From contig JAPXFQ010000833.1 in NCBI GenBank assembly GCA_028564705.1, positions 372,001 through 436,000 on the forward strand: a stretch of 64,000 bases of DNA, in the 5' to 3' direction. This DNA comes from Apricaphanius iberus. Taxonomy: Eukaryota; Chordata; Actinopteri; Cyprinodontiformes; Aphaniidae. Position 1 is the first letter of the stretch. The number at the start of each line of letters is the position of its first letter. The notes beneath the pieces are model-generated. The model saw only the letters and a list, made by a program, of their open reading frames with translations, was not told where the DNA came from and ran no database searches. Shown here piece by piece: positions 22,090-33,845 of this stretch. Position numbers and translations under genes: made by a program.

Positions 22090-22712
22090 ATGTTTGGGGG
22101 AGTCAACGTGAGCCTTAACACATTTTTCTCCTCAGTGAGGCCCACCACATGTGTCATGGACTCTATTCCCACTAGATTTTTTAAGCAATTTCATGATTCT
22201 TTTAAATATGAGATTTTTACCATAATGAATTGCTTCCTTCAGACGGGGGTCTTTCCTGCCGCCTTTAAAGGGGCGGGGGTGAGGCCCCTGTTAAAGGAGA
22301 GCAATTTAGATTTTAATGTTTTAAACAATTTCTCAGCGGTATCTAACTTACCTTTTTTAAGCAAAATTTAAAAAAGCTTTTTTTAATTCAACTTAATGAG
22401 TTTATTAATACTCATAATGTCCAAGAGAAATTTCTGTCTGGTTTTAGGATGAACCACAGCAGATGGCCCTTCTGAAGATTTTAAATGATTTTAGTGTAAA
22501 CTGCGATGCCCAGAGGGTAACTGTGTTGGTTCTACTGGATCTCAGCGCTGCCTTCGATACAGTAGACGACACTATTCCTTCAACCCGTTTGAAACAAATC
22601 GGCCTCTCTGGTGCTGTTCCTAGATGGTTCACATCGTACCTCACAAACAGGACTTTATGGTAAGTTTAGATACCTGTTCCGCAGGGGTCCACAGCATCAC
22701 ATGTGGTGTGCT
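22090..22712 (+). pseudogene. L2-type LINE RT, 5' piece (interrupted by hAT)
   Basis: The frame at 22090-22371 reads the L2-type RT start, with STCVMDSIPTRFFKQ-like residues (here TTCVMDSIPTRFFKQF), LQTGVFPAAFKGAGVRPLLK and a decayed NYRPISNLPFLSKI region. After frameshifts, 22463-22663 gives LLDLSAAFDTVDDTI (first catalytic Asp region) and WFTSYLTNRT. The next RT motif (CGVPQG) is broken at 22705-22712, where a hAT element is inserted. The remainder resumes at 23941. Multiple stops show the copy is long dead. Confidence 0.88.
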
Positions 22713-23940
22713 CAGTGGTGGACTGGGACTAAAAAACAGCCATGGACTTTGATTAGGCCCAGCTCACAACAACAGATGTGTGTGAAAACTCATCAGCAAC
22801 AGGCACAGGAGTCAAACTACGCAAATCTTAACCCATGATATTTTAGCTTCCGAACTATAGCATTATCACTTATGTTGACTAAAAGATGCGTTAAAAGCAT
22901 AGTGTAGAATACTCAATGAGAAATAAACAACACTCTCTTTTAATGTCTCTGTCTCTCTGCTGAACAATATACAGGTGAAGTGACTACCTAAAACACAAAA
23001 AAAGAAATGGTATGAGTTATGATAAATCACAATGTAAAGAGGCTGTGATTGTACAGTTAACTTAAATACTCACAAAAATAAACAACACTCTTTAAATGTC
23101 TCTCTGCTGAACAATAGGTGAATCACACAACCAAATGGTATGAGTTGGTAAATAGTACTAAACTAACCCTTAAAACACTTGATTTTAGTTAAAAGCTTAT
23201 TAAATTAAGTGAAATAATTGGCCAATAAAACAAGACAAATTGCACTTGGTAAGAATTCTAAATAATAAGACATATATACTCAAAATAAGATTAATAAACT
23301 AACACCAGCTCTTGCTTAATATATAAGTCTCAAAACAAGATTAAAAATACTTTTTAGCTGGAAACATGATGTTGTGACTTGCTTAGATGGACAGTTTCTG
23401 CAGTGTGAACAAAAACGGTTTAATTACTTTTATTAAATATTTCTTCTGCATTCATGTTGGGCATCTGCGGCATGTTTATATTGTGTTTTATAGCTAACCA
23501 ACTGTAAAAACGGCAATAGTTTTGTTTTATTGGGGTATAGATAAAAATGTAGCAATCTGAAATAATATCTGCTAATTTCAGATAACTTAGCAAGTAACAC
23601 TAATTATCATCCTTTCATACTTATGTGCCCTGCACTGGTCTGTGGAACTTCCACCTGCTCATGCATCTGTCCCTCATGACTCTGTCCCTGCACTGCGGCC
23701 GCAGCCTCCTCCTGCTTAGCTGTCTGGCAGAGTTGAGTGACGAGCATTGACGAGTTAGCTTGCGCTTCTATGGGCCTGCAGGCGCGTTGTTGCCACCTAT
23801 TAGTTTGGGCTTGAAACAACAGTCAATTATAAGCAAGAAAAAAAAAATACATGTGACAACTGCACGTAGGCCAGTGGACGTCCTGTTGCACCAGCCGTTC
23901 TGGTATTCTCCAGAATGTCCAGATGGCCAATCCCCCTCAG
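22713..23940. mobile_element. hAT element (1228 bp) inserted in L2-type LINE, 8-bp TSD
   Basis: It begins CAGTGGTGGACTGGGAC and ends GGCCAATCCCCCTCAG, imperfect inverted hAT termini (10 of the outer 14 bases match by eye). It is bracketed by GGTGTGCT (22705-22712) and GGTGGGCC (23941-23948), diverged copies of one 8-bp duplication. Removing the element and one copy rejoins the host LINE exactly in the CGVPQG RT motif. Inside is a tandem duplication (22911-23160) and a short minus-strand frame (23819-23607) rich in Gln, Ala and Glu with no recognised transposase domain. Non-autonomous. Confidence 0.88.
22911..23160. repeat. Tandem duplication, 157-bp period, inside hAT
   Basis: The block AATAAACAACACTCT...TGCTGAACAATA...ATGGTATGAGTT occurs twice, starting at 22911 and 23068. 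The second copy is shortened by small deletions. Confidence 0.85.
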
Positions 23941-23948
23941 GGTGGGCC

Positions 23949-25124
23949 CCAAGGTTCAGTTTTAGGCCCAGTGCTTTTTAACCTTTATATGCTCCCTCTT
24001 GGTGGTGTCATCAGGAGACATGGAGTGAACTTTCACAGTTATGCTGATGATACACAGTTGTACATCTCCGTGTCTCCTGAAGAACGTTGCCAGAGTCCGC
24101 CCCATTCTCTCTCGGGCCGATACAGAGACACTGATGCATGCTTTTATCACCGGTAGAATTGATTACTGTAATCCCTGCTTTCTGGTCTTCCCAAAAAGAG
24201 TATTTCAGGTTTACAACTATTACCAAATTCAGCTGCACGTATTCTGAAGAAGACCAGGAGGTGGGAGCATATCAATCCGGTTTTAGAATAATAGCATTGG
24301 CTCCCTGTATATTTTAGGATCAATTTTAAGGTTCTTTTAATGTTTTTTTAAGCGTCTTAATGGTCTGGGCCCTTCGTATCTCTCAGAGCTGCTTTTACCA
24401 TATGAACCCTCGCGGCCTCTGTGCTCCTCTGGCAGCCGTCTCCTTGTGATTCCAAAAGTCAGGACGCACACCCATGGTGAAGTGTCCTTTTATTATTATG
24501 GATCTCATCTCTGGAACATGCTGCCAGAGGACCTCAGGGCCGCAGAGAGCGGTCATGTATTTAAGAGCAGGCTCAAGACTCACCTTTTTAGCTTAGCTTT
24601 TAATTGATTATTATTTATTATAGTGTGTTTTATTGCTCTGCATGTTTTATTTGCTTATATTTTAACAGAGTTTTATTACATATTTATGTTATTATATGGT
24701 TAACTGTTTTTACTATTATATTTATTACTACTTTTATTAGCTCTGGTTTTTACATTTTTACTTACTAATTCTTCTTCCAGTGTTTCCTCTGTGGGAGCCC
24801 TCTGCCTCGGGGGCGGTGTTTGGCGGCGGTGACCCTGGGTGCCCTCCAGGTAGTGCTCAGGTGGAGGAGTGGGTATCCGCCCTCCCTCCTCTGGGCGCCC
24901 GGTGACGGTGCCCTGGCTGCTGCAGTGGATCTGCTGCTGTCGGGGCAGACGGCTCTCCTGATGGCTTTTTTCCTTACGTAACTGATTCATCTGAGCTTTT
25001 TTTTTTATATTGTGGGGAAGGGATGGGAATTTGGGTCATGTGGGGTCATTTTAATCTGTAAAGCACTTTGAGCTGCATTGTATTGTATGTATGAAAAGTG
25101 CTTTATAAATAAAGTTTGATTTGA
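23949..25124 (+). pseudogene. L2-type LINE RT, 3' piece and 3' UTR
   Basis: The frame resumes at the motif broken by the hAT ([20 protein letters not shown]), followed by [13 protein letters not shown] with the YADD active site. An internal deletion then joins to the C-terminal region, where RILKKTRRWEHINPVL and a WLPV-like block are readable in shifted frames near 24240-24320, and a YFYGSHLWNMLPEDLRA-like stretch near 24490-24550. The 3' UTR includes a GC-rich segment at 24780-24960 and ends at AAAGCACTTTGAGCTGCATT...ATAAAGTTTGATTTGAT (to 25124), a short-repeat tail. Stops and frameshifts are frequent. Confidence 0.85.
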
Positions 25125-25426
25125 TAAGAACACTGTATCAACTGTCCAGCTTTTTGGTGGTAGCTTTGCTTTAAGGCATTTGAGATAGTTCAAACGTGGG
25201 CAAAACTGGAAGTTCCAAGAGGACAATGTCCCCAAACAAACATCTAAACTTTTAACAAAGATAGCGCAAGCTAGATGTATGCTTTTATGTTGCCTTGATT
25301 TAAACTCTTTTGAACATTTAGGGATTTTGTTTGACAGCAGAGTCTGCGGCAGGAAACTGACTGACTAAACAAGCTTTACTGTTTCTGAAAACAGGAGTCA
25401 TGATATATTCAGCAAGAATAATACCA
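25125..25426. other. No gene seen
   Basis: Nothing supported between the LINE tail and the GGGCCC-type terminus at 25427. Confidence 0.35.
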
Positions 25427-25600
25427 GGGCCCCCATTTATTAAACGTTTGTATAAACTATCTTATATTCTATCATATGAATGAAATTTAGAATGTTGGTA
25501 TGAATAGTCAAAAGTCTGATTTACGTAATGTGCGTTGGACACTCGTATGCATGATCCTAACATAAGAGGGGCAAAAGAAGTATTAATGCTGAACAGACTT
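25427..25600. other. Possible left terminus of a GGGCCC-type DNA transposon
   Basis: GGGCCCCCATTTATTAAACG is followed by CGTATGC-type blocks that I associate with a dispersed fish DNA transposon. A reverse-complement-like end (GATAAAGAAGGGCCC) lies at 28019-28033. No target duplication was confirmed. Confidence 0.35.
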
Positions 25601-25689
25601 TAAAAAAAAAGTCAAAGTTAGCTACAAATTAATTTCATCAGCGATATTTTTTGCCCTCTATTATCAGCCCCATATTATTGCCCCTCCCA

Positions 25690-25710
25690 ACACACACACA
25701 CACACACACA
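25690..25710. repeat. (CA)n microsatellite
   Basis: Ten to eleven CA units, followed by interrupted CACA. Confidence 0.9.
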
Positions 25711-26518
25711 TGCACACACATGAACACACGAACATCAAACAGAAGATATTCCTGCTGCAGACATAAAGAAATGTGGCAAAGAATTGTGTAATTTCCTGTC
25801 ATTCACTTCTTTGGAAATCCTTAATTGCTTTGAACAAATTAAATAAGTTAAATAAGTCCTGAACATATGTTTGGTTCTATCAGCTCATGGGAACCATTAA
25901 AATAAATAACTGCCTAGCAGAAAGTGACAGAGACCGTAAATGTGGTTAGGACAGAAGATGTTACTGCTACAAATGAAGGAAAATTTTTTTTTGAAATCAA
26001 ACAGAATACAATAAAATGTCCCTCAGCATACAGCTTGGCCAAACCTCCTACTGAGAATGCTCCGATCATGTGGCCCTGATCTTGTGTGGTAATGCGTAGA
26101 GACGTTGTTTTTGCTGCCATAAGTACACAAGGAGAAACCTACTTAACTGATAAGTGGGACCATCAAGTTGTCTCAGTACAGTTTGCAAACCTTTTTATGT
26201 ATAATTGTAACAACATCCCACTAAGCTAAAGCTCAATGGGATGTGACAAATGAACAAATTAAGGGGGGGTCTGTTACAGTATCTCCATGCATGATTACCC
26301 CCCAAATTAAATTACTGTATGTATTTCTTGGGAAATTTCTAACATTTCCTAAAAGTTTATTGCAAACCCATCCATATTTTTTTAGTTAATTTTCTAAAAG
26401 ACAGAAAGATGCAAATGGCGAAGGCAATAAACTGCTTAAAGAAATATTCTGTCAAAGTAAAACTGTTTCAGTGTTGCTGTTTCTCTGTTCCAACACTAGA
26501 TGCTGTGCGTATGCATGA
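25711..26518. other. No gene seen
   Basis: AT-rich sequence without recognisable coding or repeat structure. Confidence 0.4.
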
Positions 26519-27361
26519 TTAATTCAATTCAATTCAGTTTATTTATATAGCGCCATTTCACAACAGATGTCATCTCAAAGCACTTTACAAGAAGAGTTAT
26601 TACAATAAAATGTTTAATGTAGAAATTAGAGAACCACAAGTGATTGCGTCGTGTAATTCTCAGCAATCCCTCACACTGAGCAAGCATGAAGTGACAGTGG
26701 AAAGGAAAAACTCCCTTTTAACAGGAAGAAACCTCCGGCAGAACCAGGATCAGCACAAGCGGTCATCTGTAGAGACCGTCTGTTGTTTGGAGAATACAGA
26801 ACAGAGATACAGAACAGAGACACGGAAAGTGCAACAGAACTGATGCAGAAGTTTGTTGTGGGACGTGGAGAACTTTCCGTCACTGCAATGCCATCTTAGT
26901 CAGGGTCATCAAGCAGGGTCAGGAGCACCTACTATAAGAAGAGACTAAGAGAAAACAGGTTAGCGCTTGAACTGACAACACATCATGCAGTTGGGGAGAA
27001 ATAGGAGTGAAAGTAGGAACTGTCTCTAATAATGTCCTCCAAAAACCTAGCCTAAAGCAGCATTGCTACAAACATTACCCTGTCTCCTAGCTAAGAGTAG
27101 ACCTAGCTACTAACACTCTACCTGGCTTACATTAATCTATCTCTTCCTAGCTACTGTTGGCTCCTCGTTCCCATGCGATCGGCACTCGCTTCCGGAGAGT
27201 GTAGGGGCGCCAACATTTACCCCGGCGGGAGTTTTTCAAAATAAAATCAGAGCTGAGAGACAGAGATGGAAATGATGCACAGACACAGAATTTCTGTTTC
27301 ACACTCATACACACCTGCAGGCGGAGAACAGTCAGAACTGAATTGAACTGAACTGAACTGT
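26519..27361. mobile_element. TTCAA-bracketed dispersed fish repeat
   Basis: It opens with AATTCAATTCAATTCAGTTT and ATTTATATAGCGCCATTTCA, continues to CATCTCAAAGCACTTTACAA and the very characteristic AAAACTCCCTTTTAACAGG and AAACCTCCGGCAGAACCAGG. It closes with AACTGAATTGAACTGAACTG, the reverse complement type of the opening. CGTATGCA before and CGTATACA after may be an 8-bp duplication with one mismatch. There is no coding potential. I recognise the family as abundant in teleosts but do not know its class. A second fragment lies at 39743-39845. Confidence 0.7.
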
Positions 27362-27892
27362 CGTATACAGGGGTGTACCATTTTTATTAAAGAAGAACAA
27401 AAAACGTAGTCACATGTCTATTCTCCTCCCCCTAGATTTTATTACACCAAACGTTTATTCTCAAGGTTTCCTGAGTTATCGCTGTAAACGTCCGGTCTGT
27501 TTATGACTGTCTACTCTCTACTCTGTTTCTTATCTCCGCATCCCACTTTTACAACGTGCAATAAACTTTAGCCTAGAGTTTTACGACTTAAAAGCTTTCC
27601 CCCATATACCATACTTGACAAAACATTTCTTTACTATCATGCAAGCTAATAAAAACAGACTTTTACTTTCTGAATACTAACTAAAGATTATATAAACATA
27701 TTCAATACGAGACTGTTATATAAAGTAGCCCTAAAAAATATGAAATCACGACACTACTCTACCTCTTCCTATCTCTTCCTAACTTTTGACACTCTACCTG
27801 ACTACTGACATTAACCTGTCTCTTCCTAGCTACCTGTCTAACCTGTCTCTAACCACCTATTAACATATCACTAACTGTAAGCTTTGTCAAAG
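27362..27892. other. Continuation of composite repeat; direct repeat with 27110-27170
   Basis: The block CACTCTACCTG..TTAAC..TCTCTTCCTAGCTAC at about 27785-27840 repeats the block at 27110-27170 in the same orientation, some 670 bases apart. The DNA in between contains AATAAA-like and GC-rich pieces that I cannot assign. Confidence 0.4.
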
Positions 27893-28033
27893 AGGATTAG
27901 AAGTGTACTTCTCACCTAGGAACACTTCTGCGCATAAGTACAAATTGATAAATACCACAGAATGCGTAGAATTGTTCCTATGCACAAAAAACACACAGAT
28001 CTGTGCATAAGTACTGTTGATAAAGAAGGGCCC
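27893..28033. other. Possible right terminus of GGGCCC-type DNA transposon
   Basis: GCGCATAAGTAC, TTGATAAATACCACAGAATGCG and TGTGCATAAGTACTGTTGAT lead to GATAAAGAAGGGCCC. The pattern fits the inner and outer end of a fish DNA transposon whose other end may be 25427. Confidence 0.35.
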
Positions 28034-30958
28034 ATGACTTTGATGAATAACACAGGTCAATTTGATTTTAACATTTAGGTGGGAAGCATTTAGATATTTG
28101 AACATTTAAAACTTTGACATTTTTTGGATCCTGTTCAGTTGTATAATCATTTCACCCATGAATCAGCTCAGATGCATCATTAAAACATCCAAAATAGTAA
28201 TTTACATACATTTACAAACTTAAACCAGAGAGTCTAAGAAAGCTGACTGCCACACATTTACAATGTAAACCTCTGCTGCATCCTTTCATGTGACAACATG
28301 GGTTCTTTCTTCCACATCGACAAAAATTATGCTCTAGATTAGATGTAATTCAGTCATAAGACAGAGAGGAGCGAAACACAGGCTTGGGTTCATCAACAGG
28401 AACAAGGCTGTGGCTTTTGCACTGAAATGGATGGGGGCTAATCAGGTATAGTGGTCTTGTGCAGTCAGCTGTAAGCCCAGATCTGCAGTAGTACATTTTT
28501 ATTCACACACTCAGTGAGAGCAGCAAACCGCACATCAGTAAGGAGACTTACAGGACTGATGAGAACTTTATGGATTTTAGAATGGTCCACTGGTACATTG
28601 ATGCAAAGCCCTACTGGAGTTTCTCAGACTGCAAATAAAGGCCAGGAAACAACTGACTGAGAATAAGAGAAATATCATCAGTGGTTATATACTATAAAGC
28701 ACTGGCAAAGATGAAAAAAAAGCTTGAAACAGATTATCACACTACCTTACCTAGCATGTCCGAACAATTTTTACTGTCCTTGTCTCCAAAGGATGTATTT
28801 GAAGATAAGGGGTCAGCCTTTTTTGCAGAATTGGATACTTGATCAATGTTACTCCACGCAAAGTCGAACAACAGATGAATGTGAGTTTCTCTGCCTCTCT
28901 AAAAAAAGGAAATTAACGCAAGCTGTACCTGACTTGATGGATGCTTTTGCTTGCAGGGTGTTTACTTTTGCATTTGAAATCTGAAAAAAATCCCACCTTG
29001 GCTGGCACATTTCTCTCATTTAAAAAGAAAGGTGCAATGAGAAATATGTCAGTCTGTTTGAGGGTAGGTATTATCCATACTTTTCTTTAGACTTACAATA
29101 TTTTTGCTGTGGGTTTCTTGAGGTAGCAAGGGACTGCAGATGCCCCTGTTTTCTCTGAATGACATAGAGGCAAGAATAGAGTGCCTATCAGTTGTTTTTA
29201 TACTCACTAAATCTTTCCACATTTTGTCAAGTTAAAGCCGCAGACTTAAGTTTTTTTTGTGAGTGTGATAAAGGCAACACAAAAAAATTATTGCAAAGAA
29301 ATTCAAAAATAAAAAAAACAAAATGTCCCATTTTAATTAGAAACTTGGTTAGAAACACCAAGCAACCAAACTACTTTCAAAAGTCACCCAATTGGTTAGT
29401 TGAGTTTGCCTGTGTGTGTAATTTTTTTTTTAGTTTTTAGTGAAAAGGCAACATCATGAAGACCGAATAACACAGCAGACAGTTCAATGATAAGTTAAGC
29501 AGTCTTTTAAAGCAGATTATGAGACAACCACAAACCTACCAAGACATTGCTGACCACTTCACTTTAAACTAACTCCACCCAACTAATGCAACAGACCAAA
29601 TCCAGTTGGATACTGTAGAACAAGATCCACCATCCTCTTCCTGTTGCTCAAAACCAAAACATCAGAGAATCAGGATGGTTGAGGAAAAGTTGGACTGTAC
29701 TTTTACATGGTGGCATTATTCACACTATTTTCCTAACTACCTCCTGAAAGACATTTCAGTCTCAGGAATCTCAAGTTCATGGGGAGAAACATCCAAAACT
29801 CCTGTAGAAATATGTATCACACGAACCATGACTGGTTCATATGCAAGCATAAACAATTAAAAAAAAAGTTATATGGCAGAGTTTCTATTTTAACAACAAA
29901 GGAAAAAGGGGTAATAGTTCGATGGGAACTAAATTTTATTTGACCGGTTATTTGACCATAATCCTCCACTGGAAAACAATGAGTTGGATTCAACCCACAT
30001 ATGGCAAAGCTATGACATGTGATTTCCTGCACAGGTTGCTTTTGTAACCAGCAAAGAATGTGGTCTGCCGGAAATAAACACACAAAACAACACAGATACC
30101 TATTCTGAAGATGAATGTCATTATTAGTTAAAAGCAGTGAATAGGCAACAAGCGAGGGAATCAGAACAGGATTTGTAGGACTGACTGGATTTTGTTTGGG
30201 AAAATTTTGGGTGAAACTGTTTTAGAGTGCATACCTACTTTAACGTGTGTGCTTATTGGTGCCTCTCAGTCACTATTATTTTGTGCGTGCATGCATACGA
30301 CGTGCATGTGTAATCATTCTCCCCATCTGTTCCATCTTCCAGCTTTAGATCCTGGTTATGTTTTCCCACTGTGATCCTGCTGTTGTTAGCTGTGCATCTG
30401 AGCAACAGTGGGGCTCTTCTTCACTTCCTACATTGAAACCTTATCCCTTCCTGTCTCCCCATCTTGACAAAGCCTCATTAATCTGCTCCCCCAGCCCTCA
30501 CATCCCTGGCACACACTGTTTGACACAAAACTCGCACACTCCAGCAAGTGTTTCTAGCATCTGGTCCTCCTGTACAGCGGCAGTGATTTCCTGTCCTGCA
30601 TATGTGCTTGTCTGTTTGTGTTTTAGCAAAGGGTAAATCAAAATCAAAGCTATCATCACAGCTGGAGACATCCTCAGTGTTCTTTTTCCTTCTTGATAAA
30701 AAACAGTTGAGTAAACAGAAGAGAAAAACGCTAACTGTCAGTTGAAGTCATCAAAAATAAAAAAAAGGCACTTGGATGAAAATGCCACTGCGACAACTGA
30801 AATAAGAAAATCACATAGGTGGGAAGAGTAAGCCTTGAACATTTTAATGTATTTTTTTCACTAAGTGTATTTCTGTTGATGTAAAATTTAATCTGCATGT
30901 TGGAAAAATTAGAAAAAAATCATTGCAAAGACACAAAAATGTATTAAAAAAAAGTTGT
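28034..30958. other. No gene seen
   Basis: AT-rich DNA. Frames up to ~90 codons occur but none shows a domain, and splice or promoter context is not convincing. No repeat family recognised. Confidence 0.4.
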
Positions 30959-31367
30959 AAGGGAGCAGGGTGGCGCAGCTTGTAGTACAGCTCACTTCAA
31001 AGCTAGAAGGTCTTGGGTTTGATTCCTGCTGGGGATGCTGTAGGTGCTGAGGGTGTGTTTAAACCTCCATATCGTGGGCACCCACACCCTGTATGGGGTT
31101 GGTGAAAGGGTCTTTCTGTGTTGAGTTAATGTGAGCTACTCTCACAAAAACACGCACCAGTTCTGGGCTGTATACTGCCTCCTCCCGGCTGACTGGGGCG
31201 TCTGAAGGGTTGGGGAGGATCTGGCTGGAATAATGTGATACTTCCATGTGCTATGTCCAGCTGGGGAAACCCTGCCCCCTCAGGTGACAAGAAGGGTCTG
31301 CTCACTCCTCAAGCAGGAAGGACGCTTGAGCTTCAGTGCGGGACAGTTCGAAGAGAGAGCGCAACCC
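30959..31367 (+). mobile_element. tRNA-headed SINE-like repeat
   Basis: The 5' end reads GGGTGGCGCAGCTTG (A-box-like) and then GGTCTTGGGTTTGATTCC (B-box-like), about 40 bases apart as in a Pol III type 2 promoter. The body contains CACCCACACCCTGTATGGGG and TACTGCCTCCTCCCGGCTGA. The 3' end abuts the minus-strand LINE tail at 31368, so either element may have inserted beside the other. Not a functional tRNA: no cloverleaf can be closed. Confidence 0.6.
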
Positions 31368-32110
31368 AGAGATAAGATAAGATAACATAGATAAGATACG
31401 TCTTTATTAATCTCACAATGGAGAAATTTACAATCAGCTCTCAGAATAGGCAGGAAATGAGCACACAGGAATTAAAAATCTTAAATACAATGACTATATG
31501 GAGGTTTCTTATATACATTGACTGTCAATAGGGGATCTTTTATACAATACTACACAAAAAGGAAATACAAAAAATAATAAAAATAAAAACAAAAAATTGA
31601 AGAAAAACTGACGGAATAGGAACTGAAGGGGCAGAAATGTACACAGTGGAGGGTCGATAAATGACATACTATAGTATGGTATTAGCAGTGCAGTTTGAGT
31701 CTAGTGCAGGTTGATAAAGTGACACAGATGAGTGCCGTGGATACAAGAAATTATTGCATGTGGCATTGCATGGGGTTATTGCACATGAATTCCTATACAG
31801 TAGTGTTCTACCGTCTGACAGCAGTGGGGATGAAGGACCTGCGGTAGCGCTCCTTCCTGCACTGAGGGTGTCTCAGTCTGCCACTGAAAGAGCTGCTTAG
31901 CTCCTCTACAGTCCCATGTAGTGGGTGGGAGGTGTTGTCCATGATGGAGGTGAGCTTGCCTAATACCCTCCTGTCCCTCACCTCCTCTACAGAGTCCAAG
32001 GGGCAGCCCAGGACGGAGCTGGCCCTGCTGACCAGCTTGTTCAGTCTGTTCTTGTCCCGCTCTGTGCTGCCCGGGGCCCAGCACACGGCAGCGTAGTTAC
32101 TTATTTTCAT
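31368..32110 (-). pseudogene. Rex1-type LINE 3' end with TATCT-type tail, 5'-truncated
   Basis: On the minus strand an open frame (32110-31808) gives the C-terminal domain of a Rex1/Babar-type LINE: SRASSVLGCPLDSVEEV, then RRVLGKLTSIMDNTSHPLHG, then SFSGRLRHPQCRKERYRRSF. The frame is unbroken but there is no RT active site, because the copy starts only here. A 3' UTR of ~440 bases follows and ends AATAAAGACGTATCTTATC with repeated TTATC units (31395-31372). The GATA-like repeats seen on the plus strand are this tail. Confidence 0.88.
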
Positions 32111-33229
32111 GGTTTTCTAAGTTTTTTTGCAACTTTAGTTCTTCATTGGTGGAATGCCTATATTGTGTCCCATTTAATGTTATTATACATAATACAGGAA
32201 ATTCTTTGTTTTATTTTTTGCATTAGTGCATCACTTATTTTTACCATTATCTACTGTTGATCTCATGTAAATATTTACTTTAAACATACAATAGATGTCC
32301 TAAGGAAAACATTGACATGTTAAATACTTGTTTTCCCTGCTGTAATTTTAGTAGCATCATTTTTTTAAAGAGGTTACTATTTAAGGTTTAAGGAAGTGGC
32401 TTGGGATGAAGTGAGAAATGGTAACAGTGTACACAACAACATAATTACTAAAGAAAGAGTTGAAAATCAATCTGGAATAATTTAGCAGTAAATGCTTTTA
32501 TCACTAGCACTTCCCTAAAGGTTCAAAATCAAAGACATAATTGTAAAAATAACAAGCAGGGAGAATCATTAGTAGGTGGTGATTAGTTTATAATTATACA
32601 CTCCCACTTTCATCATGAGTTGTCTCTTATTATCCTGCTATCAAACACTGAACAGTTCTAAACGGTCACTGCTTATTCATTACAGGCTGCTCCAACATCG
32701 TTCCTTGTTAAAAAATGAAAAACAAAAGAAATCAGTTCTAGCACTTTTTATTAATTCTCGATTGTTGTTTGATACACTAACCATGCGTTTATGACATCAA
32801 ACAAACCCATGTCTGTTAATAACTCAAACATTTTAAAAATTGATAACAGTGTCAGTCATGCCTGACTTTTATTTAATTAAAATGATAGGAGAAAACTGTT
32901 GAAGCTGACCCCAAGTCTGATAAAACACAGTCCAACAGGGGTTGTAACACACGGAGTTGACATACTCAATGTCCCTAATTAACTTTATTAGTCTGACAAA
33001 CAAAAAAAGTCGAACTAAGTTAAAATTGTAATGCTTTAAAATATTTTTCAATATAAAAATGACCAGAAAAATAGTTTTCTTCATCAGTAGAGAGTAACTC
33101 AGTGAGCTGATGAGACTATTCATTCTTGCCTTATTGTAAAAACAGAATTTTAATTTTTGAATGTTGAAAAAAAACTGTACATTCATATTTTTAATTTTCA
33201 AAGTTACAAAGGTCAAAAGATTTTAAGGA
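32111..33229. other. No gene seen
   Basis: AT-rich sequence. A 115-codon minus-strand frame at 33216-32869 is Phe/Leu/Ile/Lys-rich and reflects composition. No repeat recognised. Confidence 0.4.
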
Positions 33230-33845
33230 AGATATATACAGGCGCTAAGAAGGGGGCAACCAGTATGCCTACAGCTGCTCAGCAGGTGCAATTCCAGATT
33301 GGAAAAGAGTCCAAACCCTCTAGAGGAGACGGGTTCTAAACCGGACCTCAGGTGAGTCAGACCATTTCCATTCAGATCCCCTCAACCTCACATTCGAGCT
33401 CCAGCTCCTTCCATAACAGAGCAGTAATATTCAACATCCCGAGAGTCAGCTTCTGCAGCCAAGGATTGGACCAAGAAAGATCGCCACCCACGGCCACAGC
33501 TGATCCCGCAATGCACCCAAATCCTATAGCTTCTCCCACAGGTGGTGAGCCTTAGGGAAGAGGGGCCCATGTCAACTCTTCGAGCTAAGCTCGGCCAGGG
33601 ACACTCGCCAACGTGTCCCTGCTCCAGAGGGGGGCCACAGTGACCTACATCTGGGTAAGGGAACACTAGGCCTAATACTGTTTCTCATCACAGGGGTCTT
33701 TAGGCTGCGTTTTGTCTGATCCCCCACATATGACCTGTTTGCCATGAGTGACCCTACTTGGGTCTTTGCCCTTGACAATTTAAGCTTGTTGGGACACTCA
33801 AACCCTTCCACCACCACAATCAGGTAATGCTGTGCAAAGTGAGAC
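33230..33845 (+). mobile_element. GC-rich LINE-associated fish repeat, decayed
   Basis: A run of blocks in fixed order marks a dispersed teleost repeat that I associate with the non-coding part of Rex-type LINEs: GCTAAGAAGGGGGC, CAGCTGATCCCGCAATGCA, GGTGGTGAGCCTTAGG, CTCCAGAGGGGGGCCACAGT, then TTTGTCTGATCCC and GACCTGTTTGCCATGAGTGA, and finally TTGGGACACTCAAACCC. No coding frame survives. Which LINE it belongs to is not certain. Confidence 0.5.

Noticed and set aside
27200..27250. GGCGCC-containing segment resembling a retroviral primer-binding site
   Set aside because: No LTR ends, target duplication or coding sequence could be placed beside it.
31368..31400. GATA tandem repeat resembling a sex-chromosome satellite
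   Set aside because: It is the short-repeat 3' tail of the minus-strand LINE that follows.
32869..33216. 115-codon minus-strand frame
   Set aside because: Composition-driven (Phe, Leu, Ile, Lys) in AT-rich DNA, no domain.
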